DNA of 64,000 bases from positions 8,012,501 through 8,076,500 of the forward strand of contig NZ_CP094526.1 of assembly GCF_029910095.1 (NCBI RefSeq), read 5' to 3'. The translations under genes and the position numbers were made by a program. The notes below the pieces were generated by a model. It was not told the origin of the DNA. It did not search any database and saw only the letters and a list, made by a program, of their open reading frames with translations. Positions 21,060 to 30,516 of the stretch are shown here, piece by piece. Numbering within the stretch: the stretch's first letter is position 1; every line of letters begins with the position of its first letter. Source of the stretch: Bradyrhizobium sp. ISRA464. GTDB taxonomy: Bacteria > Pseudomonadota > Alphaproteobacteria > Rhizobiales > Xanthobacteraceae.

Positions 21060-22247
21060 TCAGAACAGCGGCGGAATCTGGCCGACCTTCAGCGGGCCCA
21101 GGAACACCGCGCCATCGGCGAAGCGCAGCGGGAAGCTGCGGGCCTTCTTACCCTCGAGCATGGCCTCGGTGCCGAGCGAATTGATGCCTGCTGAAATGCC
21201 GGCATTGGCGTTCTGCTTGATCACCTTGCCGAGGCCGGGAACGGCGCGATCGAGCGCGCCGAACAGATTGCTGAGGTCCTGGCTCTTCACACCAGGCGCG
21301 ACGCGATCGAGCGTTGACTGCGGGACGCCGTCCTCCAGCATCTTGTCGATGCCGAGCGCGGGGATGACGCGCTCGAGGCCGGCGACGGTCATCTGCAGCT
21401 CGCCCTCGATGCGCCCCTGCGCGTTGAGACGCAAGGTGCCTGCGGCGACCGAGAGAACGTCGCCCTGCTCGATCCGCGACTGCATGATCTCGACACTGCC
21501 GCCGGCCGCCTGGAGCTCGCGGAAACGGTCGGGCCACGGCTTGGGCGAAAGGTCCTTCAGCCCGTTCAGCCGCGCATGGATATCGGCGTTGAACGGCTGG
21601 GTCAGCAGGGGATGGATGTCTTGCAGGGTACCGTTCGAGATCTGCAGCACGGTTTCGATCGCCGGGCTGTCCGGGGTCGGTCCGTCGACCTGCCGGCCGT
21701 GGAGTTCGACATGACCCACGCGCGCCAGCGGCACCGGGGTCGCGCCGCCAATGCGATCGAGGGCGAGATCGTCGAACACCAGCGAGGCGCGCTGCGGCAC
21801 CGCCGGCAGCCCGACCACACTGCTGCGCCCCTTGCTCCAGTCGATCGACAGCGACGGCGACGCGCCGTGCTCGCCGAGCGTCGCCGGCCCCTTGAATTCC
21901 GCGATCACGAGCCTGGGATCGTAGATCTGCGCGACGACAAGGATCTCGGCGAGCCGCGCGACAAACGACGTTTGCGGCGAGGCGGTCTGCGAGACCAGCA
22001 TCACACTCGGATCCGCACAGCGGATTTCCAGCCGGAACGGGTAACCGGCCACCGACCGCTTGCCGCAGTCATAGACCCGGCCGGCCCTCGCCTCCTGCGC
22101 GCGCCAGGCGTCGGCCTGCACCCCGACCTGCGAGGCGGCATAGAACCAGAACCCGCTCCAGGCCACCGCGGCGACGAGGACCAGGACGGGCACGAAGTAA
22201 AGGCCAAAGCGCGAGCGCCGGCGCGGCACGGAGGTCTTGTCGGACAT
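21060..22247 (-). CDS. DUF2125 domain protein
   Basis: 395 residues. One N-terminal transmembrane segment (FGLYFVPVLVLVAAVAWSGF, near 14-33) is followed by a large periplasmic beta-rich domain. WRAQEARAGRVYDCGKRSVA and GYPFRLEIRC are hallmarks of DUF2125, which is found across Rhizobiales and whose function is unknown. The fold recalls AsmA/DUF748-type envelope proteins, an inference. The ATG at 22247 with AAAGGA upstream is preferred to a TTG at 22277. Confidence 0.85.
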   Translation of the reverse strand: MSDKTSVPRRRSRFGLYFVPVLVLVAAVAWSGFWFYAASQVGVQADAWRAQEARAGRVYDCGKRSVAGYPFRLEIRCADPSVMLVSQTASPQTSFVARLAEILVVAQIYDPRLVIAEFKGPATLGEHGASPSLSIDWSKGRSSVVGLPAVPQRASLVFDDLALDRIGGATPVPLARVGHVELHGRQVDGPTPDSPAIETVLQISNGTLQDIHPLLTQPFNADIHARLNGLKDLSPKPWPDRFRELQAAGGSVEIMQSRIEQGDVLSVAAGTLRLNAQGRIEGELQMTVAGLERVIPALGIDKMLEDGVPQSTLDRVAPGVKSQDLSNLFGALDRAVPGLGKVIKQNANAGISAGINSLGTEAMLEGKKARSFPLRFADGAVFLGPLKVGQIPPLF

Positions 22248-22357
22248 ATCGGGTCCTTTGGCGGGCGAATTTGTCAAAATCTAAGCAACAGCAAGCTGCC
22301 GAAACATCGCGGAATTTGCTTCGCCTCGGTGATTCGTTCTGCTAGCCCATCAACGCC

Positions 22358-22960
22358 ATGGCAGCAAATAATCCCTCATCATCGGACCCGGGTGACGCCG
22401 ACCTCTGGGTGTTCGGCTACGGCTCGCTGATGTGGAAGCCGGGCTTTGCCTTCATCGAGCAGGTGCCGGCCCGGCTGATCGGCGAGCACCGCGCGCTCTG
22501 CGTCTATTCCTTCGACCACCGCGGAACGCCGGAAAAGCCCGGCCTGGTGCTGGGCCTCGACCGTGGCGGCGCCTGCCGCGGCATCGCATTCCGCGTCGCC
22601 GGCCACTTGCGCCACGACACCATCGGCTATCTGCGCGCGCGCGAGCAGACCACCAATGTCTACCGCGAGGTGATGCGCTCGGTGTGGCTCGAGAACGAGG
22701 CGCGGCAGCGAGTGAGCGCGCTCGCCTATGTGGTCGATCGCGGCCATGTGCAGTACGCAGGACGGCTGTCGCTACCTGAGCAATTGCGCCTCGTGCAGCA
22801 GGGCCACGGCCGCTCCGGCAACAATCGCGACTATGTGCTCTCGACGGTCGCCTCGATCGAGAAGCAGGGCTTTCGCGACGCACAGCTGCACCAACTCGCC
22901 GTGATGCTGCACGACGCGCATCCGGCTCATCACCCGCTTCTGGACACCAGAGAGGCGTAG
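22358..22960 (+). CDS. ChaC-type gamma-glutamylcyclotransferase
   Basis: 200 residues. The family signature WVFGYGSLMWKPGF lies near 9-22. The catalytic Glu region is probably SVWLENEARQRVSALAYVVD. ChaC enzymes cleave the gamma-glutamyl bond of glutathione to 5-oxoproline and Cys-Gly in the cytosol. It is divergent from DUF2125 and stands alone. The ATG at 22358 lacks a strong Shine-Dalgarno. Confidence 0.92.
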   Translation: MAANNPSSSDPGDADLWVFGYGSLMWKPGFAFIEQVPARLIGEHRALCVYSFDHRGTPEKPGLVLGLDRGGACRGIAFRVAGHLRHDTIGYLRAREQTTNVYREVMRSVWLENEARQRVSALAYVVDRGHVQYAGRLSLPEQLRLVQQGHGRSGNNRDYVLSTVASIEKQGFRDAQLHQLAVMLHDAHPAHHPLLDTREA

Positions 22961-22994
22961 GGCGGGTTAGTCTTACTGCGTCACAAACGTCGTA

Positions 22995-23125
22995 ACCCTC
23001 ATGGTGAGGAGCGCGGAACGCGCGTCTCTAGACGATGCTTTGCATCGCCAGGCGAACCACGAGGCCCCATCTGTGGCCTACATCCTTCGAGACGCCCGCT
23101 TCGCAGTCTCCTCAGGATGAGGAGA
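22995..23125. repeat. intergenic repeat (TCATGGTGAGGAG...CTCAGGATGAGGAG)
   Basis: A unit with end arms TCATGGTGAGGAG and CTCCTCAGGATGAGG plus the inner hairpin GATGCTTTGCATC (about 23034-23046). It resembles widespread palindromic repeats of this genus. It fills the gap between chaC and the IS200 element; no gene is seen. Confidence 0.65.
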
Positions 23126-23149
23126 TACAACATTTATGACGCAGCAAAG

Positions 23150-23790
23150 CCAATAACCTCCAGCAAAGCTGGAGGTTTGATTGGGAACCGCCAAAGGCGG
23201 TTTTAAGGGATGTTAGGACGATTGCTTGGATTTTGGGGCAGCTGAAATCTTTAGCTCAAACTGATCCAGTTGCTGGTCGGCCATTTCCTGATTCTTGATG
23301 TAGGCCCGGATCATTTCCTCATCGCGGCCGACGGTCGTGACAAAATATCCGCGTGCCCAGAATTTGTGGCCCAGGAAATTTCGCATCTTCCGTTCGACGT
23401 TCTGCGCGATCCAGATCGAACTCTTCCCCTTCATATACCCGATGATCTGCGCCACCGAATATTTCGGAGGTATCGATATCAGCATGTGGACATGATCCGG
23501 CATCAGGTGACCTTCCTCGATCCGGCACTCCTTCCGTCGTGCCAGATCGTGAAATACCTGGCCCAGATGTCGCTTGATCTTCCCGAACAGCAGCTTCTTG
23601 CGGTACTTCGGCGTAAACACGACGTGGTACTTGCACTCCCAAGTCGCGTGATTAAGATGATTGTACTCTGCTTCCATCATGGTCTCCTTGAGGGTTCTTG
23701 GCGGTTCCCCAAGGAGACTCCATGACTTCATTCCCGCAGCTGTAGAACTGCCGGTTTTCGCCCCGCCATAGGCGGGGGCTTAGCAGGCTT
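23150..23790 (-). mobile_element. IS200-type insertion sequence (IS200/IS605 family)
   Basis: A single tnpA gene flanked by the subterminal hairpins expected of this family. One side has AACCTCCAGC-AAA-GCTGGAGGTT (23155-23177), with GAACCGCC-AAA-GGCGGTTT close by. The other has CCCCGCC-ATA-GGCGGGG (near 23762-23778). Single-strand transposition by HUH enzymes uses such hairpins and makes no target duplication, so exact ends cannot be read. It lies inside a repeat-rich gap between chaC and the RND gene. Confidence 0.8.
23213..23677 (-). CDS. tnpA: IS200/IS605 family transposase TnpA
   Basis: 154 residues, complete. Small Y1 HUH transposase: N-terminal NHLNHATWECKYHVVFTPKY, the HUH pair in MPDHVHMLISIPP, and the catalytic Tyr in IRAYIKNQEMADQQ. 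The longer frame to 23731 includes non-family residues. The ATG at 23677 sits six bases after AGGAG; the ATG at 23680 is too close to it. No TnpB partner is present. Confidence 0.93.
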   Translation of the reverse strand: MEAEYNHLNHATWECKYHVVFTPKYRKKLLFGKIKRHLGQVFHDLARRKECRIEEGHLMPDHVHMLISIPPKYSVAQIIGYMKGKSSIWIAQNVERKMRNFLGHKFWARGYFVTTVGRDEEMIRAYIKNQEMADQQLDQFELKISAAPKSKQSS

Positions 23791-23833
23791 GGTTAGCGTA
23801 AGCGTAACCCCACTATCTTCCCCGCGCGGATAT

Positions 23834-23868
23834 CGGTGGGCTTCGCTTCGCTCTACCCACCCTACAAA
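23834..23868. repeat. half copy of the GGTGGGTAGAGCG palindromic repeat
   Basis: GGGCTTCGCTTCGCTCTACC is shared with the right arm at 11,420-11,440, but no matching left arm is seen nearby. The IS200 element sits immediately upstream. The interval 23869-24070 ahead of the RND gene has no supported gene. Confidence 0.6.
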
Positions 23869-24070
23869 CCTACCCACCTACAAACTGGCCGTGACGCCCA
23901 TATCGGCGCGACGCGCGTTTTATTCCAACGATTGCTCCGGGGACACGACGCGCCTGCTCGCAGCAACGAAATCACGGCGGAGGTGTGGCAGCGCGCTGTG
24001 ACATTTGGGCTTTTGCATCGCGGCGCGGACGGATAGAAGCTCAGCCGCAACGACGCCGATCGTGAATGCA

Positions 24071-27000
24071 ATGAATCTCTCTACCCCCTTCATCCGCCGT
24101 CCGGTGGCCACCACGCTGCTGTCGCTGGGACTCGTGGTGGCGGGCGTCATTGCATTCTTCAAGCTGCCGGTCTCGCCGCTGCCCGATGTCGATATTCCAA
24201 CCATCATGGTGCAGGCGACCCTGCCCGGTGCCAGCCCCGCGGACGTGGCCGCCACGGTGGCAAGCCCGCTCGAGCGCCATCTCGGCCAGATCGCCAGCGT
24301 CACCGAAATGACCTCGGCGAGCTCGCTCGGGTCCGCCCGCATCACGCTGCAGTTCGACATCGACCGCGACATCAACGGCGCCGCGCGCGACGTGCAGGCC
24401 GCCATCAACGCCGCACGCGCCGACCTGCCGACCAACCTGCGCACCAATCCCACCTATCGCAAGTTCAACCCGGCCTCGGCGCCGATCCTGATCTATACCC
24501 TGACGTCGGATACGCTGACGCCGGCCGAGCTCTACGACGCCGCCTCGACCGTGCTTGCCCAGAAACTGTCGCAGGTCGAGGGCGTCGGCGAAGTCTCGGT
24601 CGGCGGCGGATCGCTGCCTGCGGTGCGCGTCGAGCTGGTCCCGTCGGCGCTCTACAAATACGGCATCGGGCTGGAGGACGTTCGCGCCGCGCTCTCCAGC
24701 GCCAATGCGCACAGCCCGAAGGGCGGCATCGATGTCGGCGAGCGGCGCTACCAAATCTACGCCAACGACCAGTCCAGGAAGGCCGACGACTACAAGCCGC
24801 TGGTCGTCGCCTACCGCAACGGCGCCGCGGTGCGCCTCACCGATGTCGGCGACGTCATCGATTCCGTCGAGAATGTCCGCACGCTCGGCCTCTCCAACGG
24901 CAAGCCGGCGATCGTGATGATCGTGTACCGGCAGCCCGGCGCCAACATCATCAAGATGGTCGATCACGTGAAGGGCCTGATGCCGCAGCTCAAGGCTTCG
25001 GTCTCGCCCGCCATCGACATTACGCTCGCGGTCGATCGCTCGCAGACGATCCGAGCCTCGCTGCGCGACGTCGAGATCACGCTGCTGATCGCCGTCGCCC
25101 TGGTGATCCTGGTCGTGTTCGCGTTCCTGCGCAGCGCGCGCGCGACGCTTGTGCCTGTGGTCGCGGTGTCAGTGTCGCTGATCGCGACCTTCGCCGTGAT
25201 GTATCTGCTCGGATACTCGCTCGACATCTTCTCCCTGATGGCGCTGACGGTGGCGACCGGCTTCGTCGTGGACGACGCCATCGTCGTGCTGGAGAACATC
25301 ACCCGCCACATGGATGCCGGGATGTCGCGGCTGGAGGCGACGCTGCTCGGCACCCGCGAGGTCGGCTTCACCGTCCTCTCGATGAGCGTGTCGCTGATCG
25401 CGGTGTTCGTCCCGATCCTGCTGATGGGCGGCCTGGTCGGCCGCCTGTTCCGCGAATTCGCCATGACGATCACGATCGCGATTGTGATCTCGCTCGCGAT
25501 CTCGCTGACCACGACGCCGATGATGTGCGCCGTGCTGCTGCGCGCCGAGCATGGCCGGCGGCACGGGCGGCTCTACCGGATCTGCGAGCGCGTCTTCGAG
25601 CTGATGTTGAGCGGCTACCGCTGGACGCTGGCCATCGCATTGCGCCACCCGGTGCTGGTGATGCTGATCCTGGGCACGACCCTCTACCTGAACTTCCATC
25701 TCTACGGCGTCGTGCCGAAGGGTTTCGTCCCGCAACAGGATACCGGACTGCTGATCGGCTCGATCCGGGCCGACCAGAGCACCTCGTTTCAACTGATGCG
25801 GCAGAAGCTCACGCAGTTCATCGACATCGTCAAACACGATCCGGCGGTCAACACCGCCGTCGGTTTCACCGGCGGCGGCGCGGGCCCGGGCGGCGGAACC
25901 AACACCGGGACGGTGTTCGCGTCGCTGAAACCGATGAGCGAACGTAAATTGCGCGCCGATCAGGTGATCGAGCGGCTGCGCGACAGACTGTCCGAGGTGG
26001 CGGGCGCCACCCTGTTCCTGCAATCGATCGGCGACCTCGGCGCCGGCGGGCGCTCCGGCAATGCGGCGTATCAATATACGCTGCAGGGCTCGACATTCGC
26101 GGAGCTGAACGAATGGACGCCCAAGCTCGTCGCAGCGCTGCAAAAGCAGCCGACGCTCGCCGACGTCAACAGCGACCAGCAGAACAAGGCCCTGCAATCC
26201 AACCTGATCATCGATCGCGATGCCGCCGCCCGCCTCGGGATCACGGTCAGCCAGCTCGACAACACGCTCTACGATGCCTTCGGGCAGCGCCAGGTCTCGA
26301 CGATCTTCGTCGCGCGCAACCAGTATCACGTGATCATGGAGGTCGCGCCCGCCTATTCGCAGAACCCGGAGACCTTGAAGCAGGTCTATATCTCTACCTC
26401 CGGCGGAACGGCGACCGGGACACAGACCACCAACGCGGTGGCCGGAACGGTGGCCTCGTCCGCGCAGAAGAGCTCGATCAGTTCGGTGGCGGCCAACGCG
26501 GTGCGCAACCTCGCGACCAACTCGATCGGCGCCACCGGCAAGGGCACATCGTCGACCGGAACGGCGGTCAGCACCAACCAGGAGACGATGATCCCGCTGG
26601 CCAGCGTTGCGCGGTTCGAGCCGGGCGAGACGCCGCTGGTCGTCAACCATCAGGATCTTCTGGTCGCCAGCACCATCTCCTTCAACCTGCCGCCGGGCGT
26701 CTCGCTGAGCACGGCGACCACGACGATCGAGACGACCATGAAGCAGATCGGCATGCCGGCGGGCATTCATGGCGCCTTCGCGGGCGCCGCCAAGATCTTC
26801 CAGCAGTCGATGGCGAACGAAATCTATCTCGTCCTCGCGGCGCTGGCGACGATCTACATCTCGCTCGGCATGCTCTATGAGAGCTACGTTCATCCGCTCA
26901 CCATCCTCTCCACCCTGCCCTCGGCCGGCGTCGGCGCGGTGGCGGCACTGATGCTGTCGCATACCGAGTTCGACATCATCGCCATGATCGGGGTGATCCT

Positions 27001-27361
27001 CCTGATCGGCATCGTGAAGAAGAACGCGATCATGATGATCGACTTCGCGCTCGACGCCGAGCGCCAGCGCGGGCTGTCGTCGCGCGACGCGATCTACGAA
27101 GCCTGCCTGATGCGGTTCCGGCCGATCATGATGACGACGCTCGCCGCCCTGTTCGGCGCGGTTCCGCTGATGATCGGGCTGGGTGAAGGCAGCGAGCTGC
27201 GCCAGCCGCTCGGCATCGCGATCTTCGGCGGGCTGATCCTGAGCCAGATCCTGACGCTCTATACGACCCCGGTCGTCTATCTCTACCTCGATCGCGCTAG
27301 GCACTGGACCATGAGGCGAAGGGCCGCGCGCCGGGCGCGTTCCAGCCTGGCCGATCGTTGA
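24071..27361 (+). CDS. RND efflux permease (HAE1/MdtB-MdtC type)
   Basis: 1,096-residue inner-membrane proton-driven multidrug exporter subunit. The start MNLSTPFIRRPVATTLLSLG is typical of MdtB/MdtC relatives. Two large periplasmic loops and about 12 membrane segments are visible, with the TM4 proton-relay motif VATGFVVDDAIVVLENI and the second-half GVILLIGIVKKNAIMMIDFA. Residues about 774-838 are an unusual Ser/Thr/Ala/Gly linker (SGGTATGTQTTNAVAGTV) in the second periplasmic loop. No adaptor (HlyD-type) or TolC gene is adjacent; the upstream side is repeats and an IS. The ATG at 24071 is chosen by alignment to the family start. Confidence 0.93.
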   Translation: MNLSTPFIRRPVATTLLSLGLVVAGVIAFFKLPVSPLPDVDIPTIMVQATLPGASPADVAATVASPLERHLGQIASVTEMTSASSLGSARITLQFDIDRDINGAARDVQAAINAARADLPTNLRTNPTYRKFNPASAPILIYTLTSDTLTPAELYDAASTVLAQKLSQVEGVGEVSVGGGSLPAVRVELVPSALYKYGIGLEDVRAALSSANAHSPKGGIDVGERRYQIYANDQSRKADDYKPLVVAYRNGAAVRLTDVGDVIDSVENVRTLGLSNGKPAIVMIVYRQPGANIIKMVDHVKGLMPQLKASVSPAIDITLAVDRSQTIRASLRDVEITLLIAVALVILVVFAFLRSARATLVPVVAVSVSLIATFAVMYLLGYSLDIFSLMALTVATGFVVDDAIVVLENITRHMDAGMSRLEATLLGTREVGFTVLSMSVSLIAVFVPILLMGGLVGRLFREFAMTITIAIVISLAISLTTTPMMCAVLLRAEHGRRHGRLYRICERVFELMLSGYRWTLAIALRHPVLVMLILGTTLYLNFHLYGVVPKGFVPQQDTGLLIGSIRADQSTSFQLMRQKLTQFIDIVKHDPAVNTAVGFTGGGAGPGGGTNTGTVFASLKPMSERKLRADQVIERLRDRLSEVAGATLFLQSIGDLGAGGRSGNAAYQYTLQGSTFAELNEWTPKLVAALQKQPTLADVNSDQQNKALQSNLIIDRDAAARLGITVSQLDNTLYDAFGQRQVSTIFVARNQYHVIMEVAPAYSQNPETLKQVYISTSGGTATGTQTTNAVAGTVASSAQKSSISSVAANAVRNLATNSIGATGKGTSSTGTAVSTNQETMIPLASVARFEPGETPLVVNHQDLLVASTISFNLPPGVSLSTATTTIETTMKQIGMPAGIHGAFAGAAKIFQQSMANEIYLVLAALATIYISLGMLYESYVHPLTILSTLPSAGVGAVAALMLSHTEFDIIAMIGVILLIGIVKKNAIMMIDFALDAERQRGLSSRDAIYEACLMRFRPIMMTTLAALFGAVPLMIGLGEGSELRQPLGIAIFGGLILSQILTLYTTPVVYLYLDRARHWTMRRRAARRARSSLADR

Positions 27362-27418
27362 CAGGCCCGTCGCGATATTGCCAACCTGCCGCCGACGGCA
27401 AGCGCAAGGAACAAGCCT

Positions 27419-27883
27419 GTGGCTCTCGCACCTGAACTCGCGGTGTCGCGCTGGTTCAACACCGGCGAGCCCCTGACGCTGGCCGCGCTGCGCGGCCGCC
27501 CGGTTCTGCTGCATGCGTTCCAGATGCTGTGTCCCGGATGCGTCGCGCATGGAACACCGCAGACGCAACGCGCCTTCGAACTGTTCAAGCATTCGGACCT
27601 ACAGGTCATCGGCCTGCACACCGTGTTCGAGCACCACGCCGCCATGACGCCGGTGTCGCTGGAAGCCTTCATCCACGAATACCGGCTGACCTTCCCGATC
27701 GGCGTCGACGAGGCCGGGGAGAGCACGCCGATCCCGGTTACCATGCAGCGCTACGGCATGCAGGGAACACCGACCAGCATCCTGATCGGACGCGACGGCA
27801 GCGTGGTGCATCACGGCTTCGGGCAGCAAAGCGACATGGCGCTCGGCGCCATCATCGCGGCGGAGCTTGCCGCCGCGCACTGA
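27419..27883 (+). CDS. thioredoxin-like (redoxin/AhpC-TSA type) protein
   Basis: 154 residues with a thioredoxin fold. The strand PVLLHAFQMLCPGCVAHGTP carries CxxC (CPGC near 39-42). The rest, IGVDEAGESTPIPVTMQRYG and QGTPTSILIGRDGSVVHHGF, includes the cis-Pro TPT motif. There is no signal peptide, so it should be cytosolic. The GTG start follows AAGGA by eight bases. The gene is 57 bp after the RND permease in the same direction. Confidence 0.85.
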   Translation: MALAPELAVSRWFNTGEPLTLAALRGRPVLLHAFQMLCPGCVAHGTPQTQRAFELFKHSDLQVIGLHTVFEHHAAMTPVSLEAFIHEYRLTFPIGVDEAGESTPIPVTMQRYGMQGTPTSILIGRDGSVVHHGFGQQSDMALGAIIAAELAAAH

Positions 27884-27997
27884 CGCTGCGCCCACGAGCC
27901 GGCTGCAACCCCTTCACGCGACTGCGTTATGACGGCGTCGCGCAAGGCGTGATATCGTTCCTCCAAACAACATTGCCTCGATGCGTGGGAGGATATC

Positions 27998-29479
27998 GTG
28001 AAGACCTATCAGCTTTACATCAACGGCCAGTATGTCGACCCAGCCAATGGCGAGTGGTTCGACTCGATCGATCCCTATCGCGGCGAGCCGTGGGCGAAGA
28101 TCCCGCGCGGCTCGGCCGCCGATGCCGACAAGGCCGTGAAGGCCGCCAATGAGGCGATGTGGCGCGGACCCTGGTCGAAGATGACGGCGTCGGCGCGCGG
28201 CAAGGTGATGCGCAAGCTCGGCGACCTCGTCGCCGCGAACGCAGAGCGCCTCGCCGAGATCGAGGTGCGCGACAACGGCAAGCTGATGGCGGAGATGCTG
28301 GGCCAGCTCCGCTACCATCCGGAGTGGTGGTGGTATTACGGCGGGCTGGTCGACAAGCTCGAGGGCGGCCTGGTGCCGATCGACAAGCCGGAGACCTTCG
28401 CCTACACGACGCATGAGCCGGTCGGCGTCGTCGCGGCGCTCACCGCCTGGAATTCGCCGCTATTGTTCGTCGCCTGGAAATGCGCCGCGGCGCTCGCCGC
28501 CGGCTGCGCCGTGATCGTCAAGCCATCGGAATTCACCTCGGCCAGCACGCTGGAATTCGCCGCCCTGACCAAGGAGGCCGGAATTCCGGACGGCATCTTC
28601 AACGTGGTGACCGGCTTCGGGCCCGAGATCGGCGCCGAGTTGATCGGCCATCCCGGCGTTGCCAAGATCACCTTCACCGGATCGGATACGACCGGCGCCA
28701 AGGTCTACGAGACCGCGGCAAAGAGCCTGAAGCGCGTCTCGCTAGAGCTCGGCGGCAAGTCGCCCAACATCGTGTTCGAGGATGCCGACCTGACCGCCGC
28801 CGCGGCCGGCGCCATCTCCGGCATCTTCGCCGCGACCGGCCAGACCTGCATCGCCGGATCGCGCCTCCTGGTGCAGAGCTCGATCAAGGAGAAATTCGTC
28901 GCGCGGGTGCTGGAGCTCGCCAAATCCGCCAAGATCGGCGATCCGATGCGGCCAGACACCAATGTCGGGCCGATCACGACGCCCGCGCAGTACAAGAAGG
29001 TGCTCGACTATATCGACATCGCGAAAGCAGAAGGCGCGCGCTGCCTGCTCGGCGGCAAGCCGGCGTCCGGCGCGGGCATCCTGGGCGGCCAGTTCGTCGA
29101 GCCGACGATCTTCACCGATGTCGACAACACGATGCGAATCGCGCGCGAGGAAGTGTTCGGGCCGGTGCTGTCGATCATCTCTTTCGACACCGAGGAGGAC
29201 GCCATCCGCATCGCCAACGACACGATCTACGGCCTTGCCGCCGGCATCTGGACCAGGGATCTCGCGCGCGCCATCCGCGTGCCGAAGCAGCTGCGCGCCG
29301 GCACCGTGTGGGTCAACACCTACCGCGCCATCAGCTACATGATGCCGTTCGGCGGCATGAAGCATTCCGGCGTGGGCCGCGAAAGCGGCATCGACGCGGT
29401 GCGCGAATATCAGGAAACCAAGAGCGTCTGGATCTCGACCGCGCAGGACATTCCGGCCAACCCGTTCGTCATGCGCTGA
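27998..29479 (+). CDS. aldehyde dehydrogenase family protein
   Basis: 493 residues, standard ALDH length. It has the NAD-binding Rossmann fold, the Glu motif LELGGKSPN (near 248-256) and the catalytic Cys in GQTCIAGSR (near 285). The conserved tail GMKHSGVGRESGIDAVREY suggests the betaine/aromatic aldehyde group. The substrate is not set. GTG start with GGAGGATATC directly upstream. No partner genes that would name a pathway are adjacent. Confidence 0.92.
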   Translation: MKTYQLYINGQYVDPANGEWFDSIDPYRGEPWAKIPRGSAADADKAVKAANEAMWRGPWSKMTASARGKVMRKLGDLVAANAERLAEIEVRDNGKLMAEMLGQLRYHPEWWWYYGGLVDKLEGGLVPIDKPETFAYTTHEPVGVVAALTAWNSPLLFVAWKCAAALAAGCAVIVKPSEFTSASTLEFAALTKEAGIPDGIFNVVTGFGPEIGAELIGHPGVAKITFTGSDTTGAKVYETAAKSLKRVSLELGGKSPNIVFEDADLTAAAAGAISGIFAATGQTCIAGSRLLVQSSIKEKFVARVLELAKSAKIGDPMRPDTNVGPITTPAQYKKVLDYIDIAKAEGARCLLGGKPASGAGILGGQFVEPTIFTDVDNTMRIAREEVFGPVLSIISFDTEEDAIRIANDTIYGLAAGIWTRDLARAIRVPKQLRAGTVWVNTYRAISYMMPFGGMKHSGVGRESGIDAVREYQETKSVWISTAQDIPANPFVMR

Positions 29480-29523
29480 CCGCACACGAAGCGGTCAGAA
29501 CCCCGCGCAACGATGCTGCGGCT

Positions 29524-29690
29524 CCCTCCCCCGCTTGCGGGGGAGGGCTGGGTGGGGGTATCGCCACGAGTCCGACCCTTCGAGTGGAGAGAGCCCAACC
29601 GGATCGCATCATTCGATGCGATCCGACCTGAGAGCGAGCTTCGCTCGTCTCGACCCCGCAAGCGGGAGAGGTGCACCGAGTCGGCGGTCA
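29524..29690. repeat. intergenic hairpin cluster
   Basis: CCCTCCCCCGC and GCGGGGGAGGG (29524-29534 with 29537-29547) form a very strong hairpin after the aldehyde dehydrogenase stop. It is followed by GGATCGCATCATTCGATGCG-type inverted bases and GAGCGAGCTTCGCTC. The pattern matches other multi-hairpin repeats here and separates two convergent genes. Confidence 0.7.
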
Positions 29691-29719
29691 CGCTGACTTA
29701 ACCAAAAGCCATCCCCGCC

Positions 29720-30487
29720 TTAACCCTTTGCCGGGCTCGGCACCCCGCCGAACAATTGCGCCTGCTCGGCGCGGGCGGCGTCGACGATGCGGCTGGTGGC
29801 GGTTTCGATCTGGTCGCGCAGACGGGTCATGAACTCGTCGCGCGGCAAGCCCGGCGGCAGGGGATCGAGGAATTCGACCACCAGCGTGCCCGGATAGCGC
29901 ATGAAGGTGCGGCGCGGCCAGAACAGTCCCGAATTCAGCGCGATCGGCAGGCACGGCACGCCGCTCTCGACATAGATCTGGGCGACGCCGGCCTTGTAGG
30001 CGGGCGGCGCGCCGGGCGCGGTGCGCGTGCCTTCCGGAAAGATCACGAGCTGGCGGCCGAGCTTCACCTCGGCAGCCGCGCGCTTCAGCGTCTTGAGCAG
30101 CGAGCGCGGCCCGCCGCCGCGCTCGACCGAGATCATGCCCACTTTCTTCAAATACCAGCCGAACACCGGGATCATCATCAGCTCGCGCTTGAGGATGAAC
30201 AGCGGATGCTCGAAGAAGCGCACCAGCGCAAACGTCTCCCAGAACGACTGGTGCTTCGAGGCGATCAGCAGCGGGCCTTGCGGAATCTTCTCGACGCCGC
30301 GGAATTCGACCCTGATGTTGCAGATCACACGCATCAGGAACAGGCTGGTGTTGGCCCACGCCGCCTGCAGCGCCATCAGCGCCGAGCGCGGCAGCAGCAG
30401 CGCCGGGATCGCGATGATGCAGAGCGCCACCAGCACCAAATAGAACAGCACGTTGAAAACCAGCGAGCGCAGGAAGATCGACGTCAT
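29720..30487 (-). CDS. plsC: 1-acyl-sn-glycerol-3-phosphate acyltransferase (PlsC family)
   Basis: 255 residues. A membrane-anchored acyltransferase making phosphatidic acid from lysophosphatidate. A hydrophobic N-terminus (VFNVLFYLVLVALCIIAIPA) comes first. The catalytic block HQSFWE starts at H79, so the usual HX4D is HX4E here. FPEGTR follows near 150-155, and VERGGGPRSL lies between. It is the last gene of a leftward run after ftsE, ftsX and ydcF. Confidence 0.9.
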   Translation of the reverse strand: MTSIFLRSLVFNVLFYLVLVALCIIAIPALLLPRSALMALQAAWANTSLFLMRVICNIRVEFRGVEKIPQGPLLIASKHQSFWETFALVRFFEHPLFILKRELMMIPVFGWYLKKVGMISVERGGGPRSLLKTLKRAAAEVKLGRQLVIFPEGTRTAPGAPPAYKAGVAQIYVESGVPCLPIALNSGLFWPRRTFMRYPGTLVVEFLDPLPPGLPRDEFMTRLRDQIETATSRIVDAARAEQAQLFGGVPSPAKG

Positions 30488-30516
30488 CTCTAAAACTACC
30501 CTCGTACAATCACACC

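Noticed and set aside
25169..27592. An 807-residue frame antisense to the RND permease
   Set aside because: Mirror frame of a clear transporter gene; no start signal or domain.
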